Below the pieces are notes generated by a model. The model was given only the letters and a program-made list of their open reading frames with translations. It was not told the origin of the DNA and searched no databases. A program made the translations under genes and the position numbers. Below, in pieces: positions 1 to 17,403 of a DNA stretch of 64,000 nt. This stretch comes from Pagrus major (Eukaryota; Chordata; Actinopteri; Spariformes; Sparidae), in contig NC_133234.1 of assembly GCF_040436345.1 (NCBI RefSeq), positions 12,275,446 through 12,339,445 of the forward strand, given 5' to 3'. Within the stretch, counting starts at the first letter, position 1; the number at the start of each line of letters is the position of its first letter.

Positions 1-162
1 TTGTCTACAATCAAGCTCATTTTCAACCAGGCCATGGTCAGCATGCAGTCATGATGCGTCAAAAATCTATTGGTAATTGTCAAGGAAAGATTTCTGCCTG
101 TTCAATATGTGAGTGTCTGGTTTAACTTTCTGTTCTGTAACCACCTGTATTCTTGTTCTCAG
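1..162 (+). other. intron of the SHANK gene
   Basis: This is non-coding sequence upstream of the first SHANK exon in the window. It ends in a pyrimidine-rich acceptor (ttcttgttctcag) at 150-162. The upstream exons, which in this family encode the ankyrin, SH3 and PDZ domains, lie off the left edge. Confidence 0.8.
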
Positions 163-3100
163 GCGTAACAGAGGAAGAGAGGCAGTACCTTCACCCACCT
201 GCTATGAAGCTAGCACGCAGCCTGTCAGTGCCGGGACCAGAGGAAATCCCTCCACCCCCTAACACATCAGCCCCTGAGCCACCTTTATCCGCAGGTCCTC
301 ATCCTGGGAGAGGGCCTGCTATGCCCATTCCCCCAGTATCTCAAGCCCACTACCAACTCCACTCCCAGCCAGGTCATCCTACTCAAGCAGGCTGGGAGAG
401 GGGAGGACCTGGTGGGATGAACCAGCAGGTCATGGTCCCCACCCTCCGCAGACAATCAGAAGGACTGTGTGCCAGAGAGCCGGAGGCACCCAGGAGAGGT
501 GGTGGCAAGATGGGAGGGTTAAGGAGAGGCTACAGCAGCGCTACACCACCGACAAGTGCTAAGCCTAAGGCCCAACAAGCGCCACAACATCACCCGCACG
601 CGACCAGCCGGGAGCAGGGTGGAGTGGTTGGCAGGGGGGCGACCAGGAGGGGTGGTCGAGGGGCTCTGATGAAGCAATCAAAAGTGGAAGATGGGCTGAG
701 ACAGCACAAAGGAAAAGGGGGTGCAACTAAAGAGAAGAGCTCCATCCCCATCCCCACCATCATCGTCAAAGCGCCCTCCACCAGCAGCAGTGGCCGAAGC
801 AGCCAGGGCAGCAGCATGGAAGCTGAGCCCTCCCATGATGCAGAAGAACCCACCTCAGCAGATGCAACCCAAGACAGCCCCAACACCAGTCTACCCTCAC
901 CGCTCACCCCCTCACCACCTCAGCCACCTACGTCCACTTCCTTGCCTTTATCAAATGTTGCCCCATCTGTTTCCTCGCAGCAAAATCTGGAAAATATGGA
1001 TTACACTTTGACATTTGGTTCGACCTTTGGTGGAGGAGGTGGAGGAGGAGGGGCGCGCAGAGAAAGGGAACGTTTCCGAGATATGAGAAGAAAGAGCGCC
1101 TCTTTCTTCCTCTCATCCGAGGAGGACATCCAAGGAGAGGCAGGAGGAGGAGCAGGGGAAGGAGGAGGGGCACTAGGGGCAAGAGTTCAGCCTTTACAGG
1201 GCTCACAAATGGAAGTGCCCACTCCTCGTCTACGGCCCTCCAAGTCTATAGATGAGGGCATGTTTTCTGGAGACAGTTATGTCAACTATTCCAGCAGCAT
1301 GCCCCCAGCCTTCGGCCTGCCTGAGTATTCTTCCCCTATCCTCAGTCAGGATGGCCAGCCCAAGTCAGCTCCCTCAATGTACGGCACCCAGCCCACTACT
1401 ACCTTCATCCACCCACTTACAGGGAAAGTTTTGGATCCCTCATCCCCACTTGGCCTGGCCTTGGCTGCCAGAGAGAGGGCCCTAAAGGACGACCGCAGGA
1501 CTCGCAGAGAGGAGAGACACTTTGGTCGACAGCTCTCAACAGTGGGAGCATTCCCTACCCCTGTTCAGACCCCAACTCCTTCTCTTTTTGCAACCCCTAC
1601 ACAATCAACTTACACTTCCCCAGTGTCCCTCCACCTAACCTCCCCCACCACCACCACCTCGCCTGCATCTCTGAGCCGGCCACAGTCACCAAGGATATTA
1701 CGTTTGGGAGGCGGAGGTGGGGAGAGGATGGAGAGAGAAAAGGAGGGAGGACCCAGGGAGGGTCTTAGAGTTCGCTTTTCAGAGGACAGAACCAATCAGT
1801 ATTCAACCCAGTATTACCCACAGAGCCCCAGGGAGAGAGAAAGAGATAAGGAAGTGTATGACCCCCGACCTGCTCCACCCATACAGCCTCCACCACCGCC
1901 TGCTCAACCTGCACCTCGCAGACCCTCCTTTCTGCAGATGGAAAACACTCCCCACACCAGCTACATCCCTCAGTACACTGTCCCCACAGCCCCAGCACAG
2001 ACACATGACGCAATGGGAGAACCAAGAGCAGCGGCAGGTGGAGGGGGAGGTCTAGGACTCATGGTTCTCCCTCCACCAGCTCCCTCAATAGATGCAGATG
2101 ATGAGTTTGTCTTTGCAGATCCCTTGCCCCCTCCTATACAGTTTGCAAATGGTAAGCATGAGAGAGTCCAGGAGTTTTCTCGGCAGCATCACCACCCGAA
2201 TCAGCACTCTGCTGATATTGCTCCACCTCCTCCACCCCCTCTTCCATCTGCAAAGTCCTCAAACGCTACCCAACCTTCTCAACAGGGCGGTGACTCCGCT
2301 GCCTCCAGCCTTACCTCCTACGACAGCGAGGTGGCCAACCTTACACAGTCGGCTCTTTCTCCATCTTATCCATCCCCACAGATATTTCCTTCCTCCACTG
2401 TCAGCACCACCTCTTCTGCAGCTGTGCCTGCTACATCAGTACACAGACCACAGCCCATGTCCCATTCTCACCCCTATTACAGCAGCTCTAATGACTCCTC
2501 GGTAGGTGGTCACACCCCAGCCCAGGACAGAGGCACTGCCGCCCTCACCACCACCATGACCTACGCTACCACGACCATGACAGCCTCTTCTGCCGCCTCC
2601 ACCACCACAATCTCCCCATCGTCCTCTGACTACAGCATGACCACACCTGGGCCAAAGGCTGGCCTCAGCACAGGGGGTAAAGCTGCTGACCACACTCAAC
2701 ACCCTACTATTATACCCAAGAGCGGAGACTGGCAAGATGCAGTGGTGGATTCTGGGATTGAGGAGCTGGACAGTCACAGCAGTAGCGACCACCATTTAGA
2801 AATGCTGGGACTGAGTGGGCTTAGAGGAGAGAGGGGAGGGATCGGCGGAGGAGGAGAGGGAGAGAGAGGAGGTGAGCTTCAGGATTCTTGCACAACCTAC
2901 TCAGGTGGGCAAACATTTGAGGTGCACAGCGCCAAACTGGCAAACCCTGTGTTTCCAAAGATGACTCATTACAAGGAGGGGGGAGGGAGGGGTCTGCCTG
3001 TAGCACTACGTAGGCAGAACAGCACCAACCCTGCTCCTTTGCAGCTGCAGAGACAAAACAACCCAGAAGACGCCAGGATAGATGGAGCTCTCGCAGATGA

Positions 3101-4415
3101 AAGGAGGCGCAAGCAGAGTCGATCCAAAATGGAGGACGGCTTTAGCTCTGCTCTGGCTGCCTGCTTAGAGAGGCCCATGGACACTCGGTCAGTTGGCTGG
3201 GATGAGATCGGTGACCACGAGCTGGGTGGAGTTGGAGTGCAGAGAGATGGTATGGTTCTGGAGGGCCGCAGACTTCATTCACCGCTTTCGGGCGTGAAGG
3301 CGAGCATCATCAATGAGCTGAGCTCCAAGCTGCAACAGATGAGCAGCATGAAGAGCATGGATGACTGGAGCCATACTGCGAAATCACCCACCATGCACAG
3401 GTTTGTTTGTTTTCATCAACCAGGACTTGATACAAAAATAGAAGTTTGCGTATTTCTTATTTTAAATAAAACTTTTTTTTTTTTAGGATTAAAGGGTTCT
3501 TTTTGTTTGTCTTTCAGGTATTCAGCGGATTACACTGATGCATTTCACAGCCCCCCTACTGGCCGCTCCACCTCACCATTGCCCACCTCCTCCCCACAGC
3601 ATCGTCAGATCCTCACACCAAATCTGGCCACCCCTTCTGTCTCTCCTTCCCCTCAAGTCCCAATTCAGCGCAACTGGACCCGCTCCCCATCTCCACAGAT
3701 GCCTTCCTCCCCAGTTCATTCTCACCCTCCCCATTCCCCAACCTACTGCCCCTATCCAACGTCGCCAAAGCATCGGTCCAAGATGCGCAGGCAGACTTTT
3801 GATTTCCAGTGCAGTCCCACGAAGGAGATGCGGTCTTCAGTCTCTCGGCGCCGGGCTCCCAGCCCTCTTATCTATAGCACTGAACAGCCGAACCCCACCC
3901 CTCCCAGACCTTCCTCTCTCCCCATCCTCCCCAGCACACCTGTCTACAACAACCCCTTCGACTTCCCTGGGCCCCTCACTCCTCCTTCGCCTGGCCTCCC
4001 TTTAGGAGATACCTACAAGTCCTCAACTCCTCCACTGTTCTCCCCATCTGGTGTGCCAAGTCAAAACCCCCTACTGGTCTCCCGTTCTCTCTCGCCAACA
4101 CATTTTCTCTCTGGCGCCTCCTCCCCCATGCATTTGCCACCCAGCCCGTCCTGTCTCAACTTTCCCCATCTCACCCCTCCTCCGCCAGCCAAACCCTTCG
4201 CCGTCAAGCCCCTGCCCTACTGGACCAAGTATGACGTGGCCGACTGGCTGGCTTACCTTAACCTGGGTGAACACAGAGAGCGTTTTATAGACAATGAGAT
4301 AGACGGATCACATCTGCCTTCGCTCACTAAGGACGACTTCTTGGACCTCGGAGTGACACGTGTGGGACACCGAATGAACATCGAGAGGGCGCTGAAGAAA
4401 CTCACTGACAGGTGA
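163..4415 (+). CDS. SHANK-family postsynaptic scaffold, C-terminal part (probably shank1)
   Basis: This encodes the C-terminal ~1377 residues of a SHANK protein, a master scaffold of excitatory postsynaptic densities. There are two exons, 163-3400 (the long proline/serine-rich exon typical of SHANK genes) and 3518-4415. The reading frame also runs through the 117-nt intron between them. The true exon starts at 163 after an acceptor, so the apparent start just upstream is intronic. Conserved SHANK blocks are visible. IPIPTIIVK followed by a Ser-rich run lies near 742-810. FIHPLTGKVLDPSSPL lies near 1405-1450. A Homer-type PPxxF ligand (PPIQF) lies near 2127-2141. DSGIEELDSHSSSDHHLE lies near 2748-2800. 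A SAM domain ending in GVTRVGHRMNIERALK lies at about 4205-4400 and in this family mediates multimerisation. The cortactin-ligand position reads NPVFPKM instead of the usual PPVPPKP. The SAM sequence resembles both SHANK1 and SHANK2. The 16p-type neighbourhood favours shank1, but this is an inference. Confidence 0.9.
3401..3517 (+). other. in-frame, stop-free intron of shank
   Basis: The donor is cacag|gtttgt and the acceptor ctttcag|gta. The length is 117 nt, a multiple of three, and there is no stop in the coding frame, so retention would insert 39 hydrophobic residues. A second potential acceptor after a T-run at 3486 would add 31 nt and shift the frame. Known SHANK genes have an intron before the SAM exon, so splicing is the expected outcome. 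Confidence 0.85.
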
Positions 4416-5096
4416 GGGAGGACTCTTAGACTCTGGAAAACGTAGAGGCAACGAGGTCAAAAGGTGAAAAAGGAAGCGCCGGATGGTGAAGGAAAGTCAA
4501 AGTGTCTCATTCCTTCTAGAAACGTTAGCTGTGCCATCCCCTTTTTGTTTATTAGATGCATATAATTTGATAAGTTATCTCATCTCCCCTCCATCCCCTT
4601 CTCTTTATTAACCTGTTTTATCAACCCTATTAAGTTTGCGCCGTCTTTATTTCATTTCCGCCCATTCTTATTCTTCATTTGCCCTCCTTCTCTCCCCAGG
4701 CGGCTCTCCTCTCCTTTGCATGTCACTACTTCTCCCCGAGACACAGACTGAGAGTGAAGGGGTGATTCAAAGATGACAGAAAGGGAGACAAACAAATTGA
4801 CAAAGATGAACAATAACAGAAGATGTGCAAGAGAAGAAACATGGACATCAACAGGTTGTGTTGAACTGAGCCTAAGGGGAAAGTGTTTTCTTGCAAATTT
4901 GTTATACATGTAGAGAATATTGTTTATGAAATGTGTGAGAAAGAAAGGGTTTGAAGAATTGAAGAGTATCATATGAAAATGACGCTCTTCAACTGAAAAT
5001 ATACTTTAAAACTTTTGATGGACAGGCATTTAATTAACACACCGATTTGTGCTGTAAAAGACAAACATATATACACACACAGACACACACTCATAT

Positions 5097-5130
<34 letters not shown>

Positions 5131-8100
5131 ACAGATGGATTCTCACACCATCTGCTGTCTAGCAGCAGTGAGAAAACTTCAGTCAGAGTTCAATAAAAGT
5201 TAAAAAGTTGCTGCTTAAAGGGTAAACCCCAATAAAATGTTGCTGGATGTTGGTGAGCCAGAAACACACAAGAGTCACATCCTAACATCAGTTTTCTAGC
5301 TTTAAGCAGATCAGAGTATCAAATGGCTGTGAATAGTGGAGCCAAAGTCCGAATATGAGAGAAAGGGTTTTGTTTGTAAATGATGATAGAAGAAAATGGT
5401 AGACAACAATAGTATTCTTTTATATATTTGCCATATTCCCCCAAAGGGTGCCCCAATAAGCTTTGTATGTATGTACTTTGCGAGCACTAAATATATCTTA
5501 CATGTTAAACGGGATTCACTATTAGTAGAACCATTTGTTTTGTACTAAGTGCTGATCGCAATCATTCATTTCAAACTGGTCAGGGTATTTATAACTGTTG
5601 AATTCAAGTTGTGCATAACGAGGACATACAATTATTGAGAAAATATTGTTGTGAAATTACCTTTTATTATTTTCCTGATTATTCTATAGAAAGGAGAGGA
5701 ATTTATAAGGGTTTGCGAGTCACATGAAACTGCAAATCATCTTTTCTTAGACTTTATTGGTGTTTATGGCCATAGCACAGGTCAAGGGATGGATCTATCC
5801 TCTTTTAATGCCATAATGTTGACCGCTCTCTCTCACACAGCAGGTGCAGTGATCAAAAAGGGCTTTTTACTGCTTCTCTGTCTGCCTGACTTCCTCAACC
5901 TTCAGCCTCTGTGAGTCTGTGTGTCTGATTTTGTGCGTGCGAGTGTTCGTTAGCCTGCGTTGGTGGCCAAATGCTTTCCCTGACCTACACCTTTCTCTTT
6001 CTAATGCCTTTCCCAAGACATATTTATAAAGGTCACTAAACTTTTTCTTTCTCACTAGTTGACAATCCCAATGGTTCCCTGTTCCACACGTCCATCCTCG
6101 AAAAGAAATATTCTGACCCACTTTTCAACAGGTTTTCTCAGAGTGATAAATTTAAAGTAAATACTGTATATGTTACATAGACGAGAACATGAACGCCCTG
6201 GACTTTTTAACAGTTTAGCCATTCCCTGCAGTGAATTCAACTGTAAGGCAAAAATACATCATTTATAGATCTATATGTAATGATGATGATGATAACATAA
6301 AAATATAGTATAATAAAGATAATTATATTAAGTCTGTATACATTTTTAAGAATCTCCGTCTTCCAAATAGTGTGGACACAAGCTTTGTTTTATTTATGTT
6401 TCCTTTTGGGTTTTGTTCTGTAAATGCTTTCTATACTGCTCGCCCTGTGGTGACCCCAGTGCAGCTGACACACGTTAGTTAATACGTATTCTCTCTGTGT
6501 GAGTTTAAATTATGACTCTGTATTCTCATGCTGAGTTGCCTCAATGCTGTTTCTGAGAAGTGAAAGGACTGAGCAGTAGTGTAGAAAGCATTACATCCTA
6601 TGATTTAAAGAGTATTTTAGGTCTAGTGAAATGCATAATGAATATGACTTCATACAGTATGAGCATAAGTATGCAGAGATAAAAGGTATATATAAATATA
6701 TACATATATATATAAAGTTTTGCTTTAAATAAAATAAACACTATAATAGAGGTACAACTAAGGTGTTGAAATAAATGCTAAAATAAACTATGGCCCTGTT
6801 GTGATTCTCTTTTCTCCTTGGATTCCCTCTTCTGACAGACTCACATAATGATCCAATTTAAAGTGCTGTGTTTAAATTGAGTCATTTGGCAGCAGCTCGT
6901 CTCAGCCCTGCGGTGCTTGAACACAACATTGTTTTGAGGTCCAGGATTATTTTCCCATCAGGCTCGGTGAGCTAATAGGACAAAAGAGTAGAGCTCGCAG
7001 GGAGAGAGAAGATGAGATGGCTTAATTCAAAGCAAGCAGTGGCCGCATTCATGCAGAAAACCGAACGACGTCTGTAAGGCAGGAAAACAATGAAAAACAA
7101 CTTGGAAGGAGATGAATGTTGCATTGTTCACGAGCATGGTGGCCAGTTTAAGATTCATAGCGGAAAATTGTAAATATAAAGCCGTTTTAAAGTTTGTGCC
7201 AGTTGTCCAGGTGGCCCTTTCTTTGTATTTTTCTATTTGGAGTCTCTTCACAGTTTTCAAAATTACGGATGTCAGGGCTTGTTTTTCTCTGTGGGGAAGA
7301 AGCCGCAAACTGGCATTTTTCTTCCGACAACATGAAAAAGACTTCCACAGAGAAAAACACTGCAGGGATATACAGCAGCCTTCCAAAAGATGTTGCGCTG
7401 ACTAACATGTTGGTCCAACATCTCCTATCAGTGCCCAATTGGGCTGGTATCCGTTGACTGCAAAGGCCACAGCATATCATCATCAAGCATCCGGATGGGT
7501 ACAGTTTTTCAGTCATTTAATCAGGTTTTTAGTTTGAATTGAGGTTGAGTAAACATGGGCTCTAAATCTGGAAACTGAAATGTCATTTTATTATACTGGG
7601 GTCGAGGCAGAAATCTCGAAGACTGATATCTCAAAACCTGGGCACATAAAGCAGAAGCTATCTGCATGACAAGACACCACCACCTACCTGTGTGGTAACT
7701 GAGAATATACATATAAATTTGGGTGAACCAAACCTTTTGTAAATCTCAGTTGGGACATACTGTAACCCTCAGTTTATCAACAATTATCAACAGAATGTCT
7801 GTGTATTGTGGTGCAGAGATGTCTACTGAAGTTAGGATGCTAACAGCGAGCCCGTCCTGTCCTGTCTTGTAATACCACTTTGTACCACAAGAGGTGATAG
7901 TAGTTTCAGCTAGAAGATGTCTGCCAGTGGAAAATCGGTTACGTTCAACAAGCTCCACTAGTGCTTTTAGTCTGATAAATAAACTCACAAAATGTCAAGG
8001 AAGTAAATATTCTTACTTAGAGGTTACTGGGGAAACAATTGTGGGTGACACATCCAGTGTTCGCTGGAACTAGTGTAAGTAACAAAGTATCATAATAACT

Positions 8101-8628
8101 GACACACCTGTGGCACTTTCAAGTCTTTAGATGCATTAGTTAAGTTAGCTAGCAATAACAAGAGTGTCGGTAGTATTCACACGATAAAGTCACTCACCTA
8201 GATCTTTCTGAATGAATGATACACCATACCAGTCACTCTGAGAAAAAGGATTGTCAGCTAATAGTGCCACTGCCTGCAGGGCTAACTGAGCTAATGGCAG
8301 CTAGTAGCTGCATTCAAGATAGCTGAAGATGGTGAGCAGCAGTTGGCAGTTACTCTGGTGATATGCTGCCTCCTGTGTGTGGAGCGACCTTCAACAGGTG
8401 ACGGGCCTTTACATGCATTTAAAGTATTTTCATTGTGGCCCATGATGTAAAAGGAATACAGACCGAATCACAGGGACGTTGCGCTAACAACAACAGTCAC
8501 TTTCAGGTGGACAAGTGGGAGTTGATTTGTATTGCAGAGATATATGACACTGGTTTATTTCTGATGTCATTTTCAGTCGTAACTGTAACATTAGGTCTCC
8601 AACCAAACATTAGTGAAAAGTTTTATTA
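4416..8628. other. shank 3' UTR and intergenic DNA
   Basis: No gene is recognised here. The first part is probably shank 3' UTR; overlapping AATAAA-like signals occur near 6728-6740 and again near 6770. A CA microsatellite lies at 5101-5128 and an AT-rich run at 6670-6715. Overlapping ORFs on both strands at 7027-7516 resemble no known protein and are taken as chance. Confidence 0.6.
5101..5128. repeat. (AC)n microsatellite
   Basis: About 14 perfect AC dinucleotides in the probable 3' UTR of shank, preceded by interrupted AC repeats from about 5073. Confidence 0.95.
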
Positions 8629-9002
8629 TTAAAGGTGCACTATGTGGTTTGGGGGAAGAAATTTATATCAGAAGAGAAGGATCTTCATTGACTGATTCTT
8701 TTATGCATAAACAAACAAAATAAACAAACTCTTTGTTCACATGACTGAATAAACTCAATAAACAAACTGACCTTAAAGGACAACACAGTTTCAAACTGTT
8801 TTACTTTGTTTATATTTGGCGGACCCTGCCACCTTTCTAGCTTCAAACAGTATTCTGGGGAGCTTATTTACCTCTAAGAACAGCTTGTTTATTCAGTTAT
8901 GGAAAAGATAAATATTTCTGAGTTTGTATTATTACCTCATTAATATTGTAAAGATTTCAATTGTTTGAATTTCTTCTCCAAAACTACATAGTGCCCCTTT
9001 AA
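8629..9002. mobile_element. MITE with TTAA ends, copy 1
   Basis: A miniature inverted-repeat element bounded by TTAA on both sides. Its ends are near-perfect inverted repeats of about 20 bp (AAAGGTGCACTATGTGGTTT and AAACTACATAGTGCCCCTTT). A second copy with the same internal sequence (GGCGGACCCTGCCACCTTTC) lies at 44846-45196. The TTAA target duplication suggests mobilisation by a piggyBac-like or related transposase. There is no coding capacity. Confidence 0.8.
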
Positions 9003-11439
9003 TAAGATATGAAAGCATCAAACATGCATTTTAGACTAATTAGATGTACTGTAAGCTAGTGCATTATGTAGAGGTTTTCTACCCAGGAGTTATTGTACCC
9101 AGGAGTTACCTGAAGTGTTGTCAATTAAATCACAAAAGTTTCAACTTTTAAAAAGACAAATAATATGATTACATTACTTACACTTCAAGTTTCACACAAG
9201 ACACAATCTGTTTGCCATTTTTAAAACATGTAAAGGCAACTTATTCCAATATCTGGCAACATAAAAACTAAAAGAAAAAAAAAATCCCACACTGATATAA
9301 AGTGAGAAACAATCTCATGCATGGTGGGTGGTGAATGTGTTCTGGATAAGCTGTTAAGAAATATTTTAAAAAGTCTAATTATATACAGCATGTATCGCAA
9401 AAAGGCTGAGAAATATGAACCAGATTGAGGCAGAATTAAGTGGACTGTAACACTGGTGTTCTCTTTTAACTTCTGGCCTAACGTCCATGAGAGTAAATCC
9501 CAGAACCAGTAAACAGTGAGTGCTCTTTCTAGGCCTGACCACACAGAGAATGGCAGGTCACAAAGGGGCACAGGGCTAATGTGGCAGTTCATGGGACACC
9601 CCAGTCCTCCTCCTCCTCCCCCCTGCTGTCACACACACATACTAATAAGCTCACATGACTCTGTGCCACACTGACACGATTCTGCGAGCGGCGGACGGTC
9701 AAAATGAAGGTTCAGCATCTCATTAGCACCATATTGAGAGAGACAGAGGGAGGGACGGGGCAGGGAGAGAGAAGGAGGGGGATTCTTCCAGCTGTTTTTC
9801 CCTCTAATAGCAGAGTGGAGACAAACTGAGAGGGGGACAGTCAGAGAAGAGCTGGTGAGTTAAAGAAGCAGAGGATGGGGTTAAAGTAGAGAACAGAAGA
9901 GAAAGAGGGAGAAGAGTTCACCCTGGTATGACTGTGAACTAGAACAACACAGCTGACGGGGGAGGAGAGCGAGCAAGGTGAGTTTCTTCCTCCCTCTTTG
10001 TTTGCCCTGCAGCCAATTAGCAGCGGAGTGATTACCATGCAAATGTTCTGGTTTGTTTATTATGTTTTGTTTTTTTTCTTTCTATTTGCTTTGCATGCTT
10101 TGTCTCTGCGTCTCACGCCCACTTTCAGATCAACAATGTGTGTGTGTGTAACTTTAACTGCCAGGGGAAAATTGGGTCAGAGAGAGGGAGAGGAGCATGT
10201 GTTAGAGGAGGAGAGGCACACAGGGAGAGAGGGAGAGAGAGGGGGAGACGGACAGAAATGGAGAGAAATCCTCAGCGAGCCCTTGAACTACAGTAACAAG
10301 TGGTCACTTGAGTAATCACTGGTGATTCAGAGAGAAATGTAAGTGCTGGTTTCTCCCAGGCATGACTGCTCTGCTGCCACTTTTTTGCTTCTTTACTGGC
10401 TTATATATATATATACATATATATATATTTGATTTACTTATTTATTTTTGCATTACTATCCTTTGATATGAATGCGTCTGTGCGAGAGGATGGGTGTCAT
10501 TACAAAACACTTCCTTTCCTCTGCATGTGCAAGATCATAATCAGACCCAGTAACCGTGCCATGTTGATTAAACAACATAAAACAGAGGGAAAGAAAAGTC
10601 CTCTATGAGCCTGACTCTCTGTCATGCTCAGTCTTGTGATGAGGTGTGGTTAGTCATTTTCACATTAGTCAGCCAGCAATGTGTCAACATGTTACCCAGA
10701 CAGAAATAGGCCTTAACGTGACTGCCTCTTTTGCATGTTTGTGCATGCATCTCAAGTCTTTTTAGCCAATCTGCCCTCTAAAGCTTGGCTCTAAATGCTG
10801 TCCAAAAATGTCTCCTCATTCCTTTTAAATCCTGCATTCCAGTTCGTTTGCCAAATAAGAAATCTGCCCCTGTCGCTCTCCTGCGGTCGTGATCTCCGAG
10901 TCGAATTGCTGGCGGAGTCAGAGTGGAAGACAGTTGGTTTCTAATAGGCCTTGTATTAGTCAGAGCAAAGGGAAAGATGACCTTTCTCTTGCTGTTTATT
11001 TTGGGAAGGCAACAGGAAGAATGCCGGAGCAGCTGTTCTATTCCTGCTGGCAGATCCCACCCCTGTGAATTCCAGTCTGCCACTGCAACGACACTCCCCG
11101 TACTCACGCAGGGGGGGTTTGGATGTATCCAAGCACTGTACAGTGTAAATAACACCTCGTCAGGATCGTCCAAGTTGTTATGGCAATAAGCTGAGCAACA
11201 CACACACGCTCCGCAAGGCTTCAGCCGCCAATTATCCCCTATCAGAGATGAATCCAGTACAAGAGGAGCTTGTGAGAGAGTCAGCCTGCTAACATCTGCA
11301 GTGTGTAGATGTCCAACCTGTTGCATGCTAATCAGAGTCACCTGTCTGCCAGTAAAAACAGCCTTTCCTCACAACCAGTCTAACAACTTGCTTGTGTAAC
11401 AGCTATCTCTTGCTTTCTGAGACAGAAACGTTCCCAATA
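9003..11439 (+). other. intergenic DNA and 5' region of the pacsin gene
   Basis: No protein gene is recognised. Purine-rich sequence at 9730-9977 ends in a good donor (gagcaag|gtgagt at 9977/9978) and could be a non-coding first exon of the downstream pacsin gene, making 9978 to about 11400 its first intron. An AT repeat lies near 10402-10430. A 187-codon antisense ORF at 10778-11341 matches no family I know. Confidence 0.45.
9730..9977 (+). other. possible 5' non-coding exon of pacsin
   Basis: The segment is G/A-rich and ends in a consensus donor at 9977/9978, 1.4 kb upstream of the pacsin ATG. An alternative donor lies near 9851. The start is a guess, since no TATA or initiator sequence decides it. 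Confidence 0.3.
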
Positions 11440-15713
<4,274 letters not shown>

Positions 15714-17403
15714 TATACTGTGTATTTCTCACAAGAAGTTAGAATTCAAATATTTTTGAAAATAACAATTATTATTATATGTTGTCACACTGATCTTGAG
15801 TTAATGCCAGATAAAATCTGTTCCCAGCCATTTGTGAAATGTAAAATTGTTAAGGCCTTAATATTCTAACCCACGTGGTTTGAGTGCTTCTGCAGTATGA
15901 ATTAACTTATCAAAGACTAGAATGTACTGTTTGTGCAGGAGCTATATGTGTGTATGTGTGAGTGTGTATGTGCGATGCACCCATGTGTGCACGTTAAGAT
16001 GAAACAAAAGAGAACAAGAGAAGATATTTATTTACTGCCATCATGTCTGAGTCATTAGGTCGCTGTAATAAAGATAGCTGATAGTGATACATGAGGTTTA
16101 CCCGGGCACAGGTTTACAATGATGTGTGCACACAAGGTTAATGTTTACTTAAAAAGTATTATATAGAAGCACGCAGAAGTTACTTTGACTGAGGGAATGG
16201 ATTTTCAAAATAAAAGTGAAATTGTTTCGCCTCTTTCCTGTCTTCTTGACATTTTCAAATTTTCAGAGGATGACTCCCTCAGACTTTTCCTCTAGCGCCA
16301 CCACAAGGCTGAGTTTTTTTTTTTTTTTGTGAAGTGTTTATTATTGGATTGCCATACAATTTGGTAAATATTTCTATGGTCCCCTGTGGATGAACCTTAA
16401 TGAATCTGAAGTAAGTGCCTAAGTACAGTCTTGTTATCAACCAACACAAAAGACCAAAGAACAAATTATAAACTGAAACGTGTGTTTATGTTTAATCCCA
16501 TGTGTGGATTTTTTTTCACATTTCTTAAAATGAATTTCAAATATGTAGATTGTATTCAATCGTTTTTTGTTTTTACTTAATTTTACGACAAATTCATTGC
16601 CCATGTAGGTACATTTAATTAGACAAATCAGATATAAGCGAAGTGAAATACTTGTTTCACTTGGCATATTATGCTCTTTAGTTTAGGTATTTACAGTTTT
16701 TCTTCTCTCACTTAAGTCCTCCTGTACACATAAGTCTTGTAGATTGGGATCAGCATTCTAAAACAAAGTATAGCCATTTGGATTTCCTTTGAAAGACTTC
16801 GAAAGACTTTACGCCCATTAATCATATTGACCTTTGACACTGTACCGCCCTGTCCCTATTCTTCCGCCCATTTAATTTACATTCATGAAATGCTTAACTA
16901 GAGTTAGGCAATATGCCATAAATATGTGACTACTACCCAACCGGGCTGCTTTGTGCTAACTATAGTGTCAGGGAAGACTCTTGAGGAAAGAAACCTGTTG
17001 GACAACATGTCTGAGAAAGACATAGTGAATGACAAGACGTCACAGTAGCAATAGCAGTTGAAACAATGAGACCTGGGAGGATTTCGTGTTTATGGTTGTA
17101 GTGTACGGTCAGCATTCAAAGGAACTCCACGTGTAAGTATGCCTTAGATATGCTTATTTTTAAAGGGTTTTATTCATTTTCAATCGCAGATACAATAGAT
17201 TCATGTTCGTTTTGTTGTCTGGATTGAGTTTCTTTCATTGGAAGGCTTCTTAAAGGTGTGTCAGCATCTTAAAAAACAGAATGTCACATGTTCCCCTGAG
17301 ATAATTAGAGTGTAATTACTTTGGTTTTGGGTGTAATCACATGTGTTGTCTTAAAGAGGTCGATGTTATAAAGTCCTCTCTCTCACAGGCAGATAGGCTC
17401 ACG
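15714..17403 (+). other. pacsin 3' UTR and spacer before the vWA gene
   Basis: AATAAA signals lie at 16067-16072 and 16209-16214, either of which could end the pacsin transcript. A T-run lies at about 16315-16328. No gene is seen in the rest. Confidence 0.6.

Noticed and set aside
153-162. Start codon of the SHANK reading frame at 153
   Set aside because: The first codons lie in an intron acceptor. The protein continues from upstream exons outside the window, so no translation start is placed here.
7027-7516. Overlapping ORFs on both strands
   Set aside because: Each is about 100 codons, overlaps others in several frames and shows no known motif. They most likely reflect chance.
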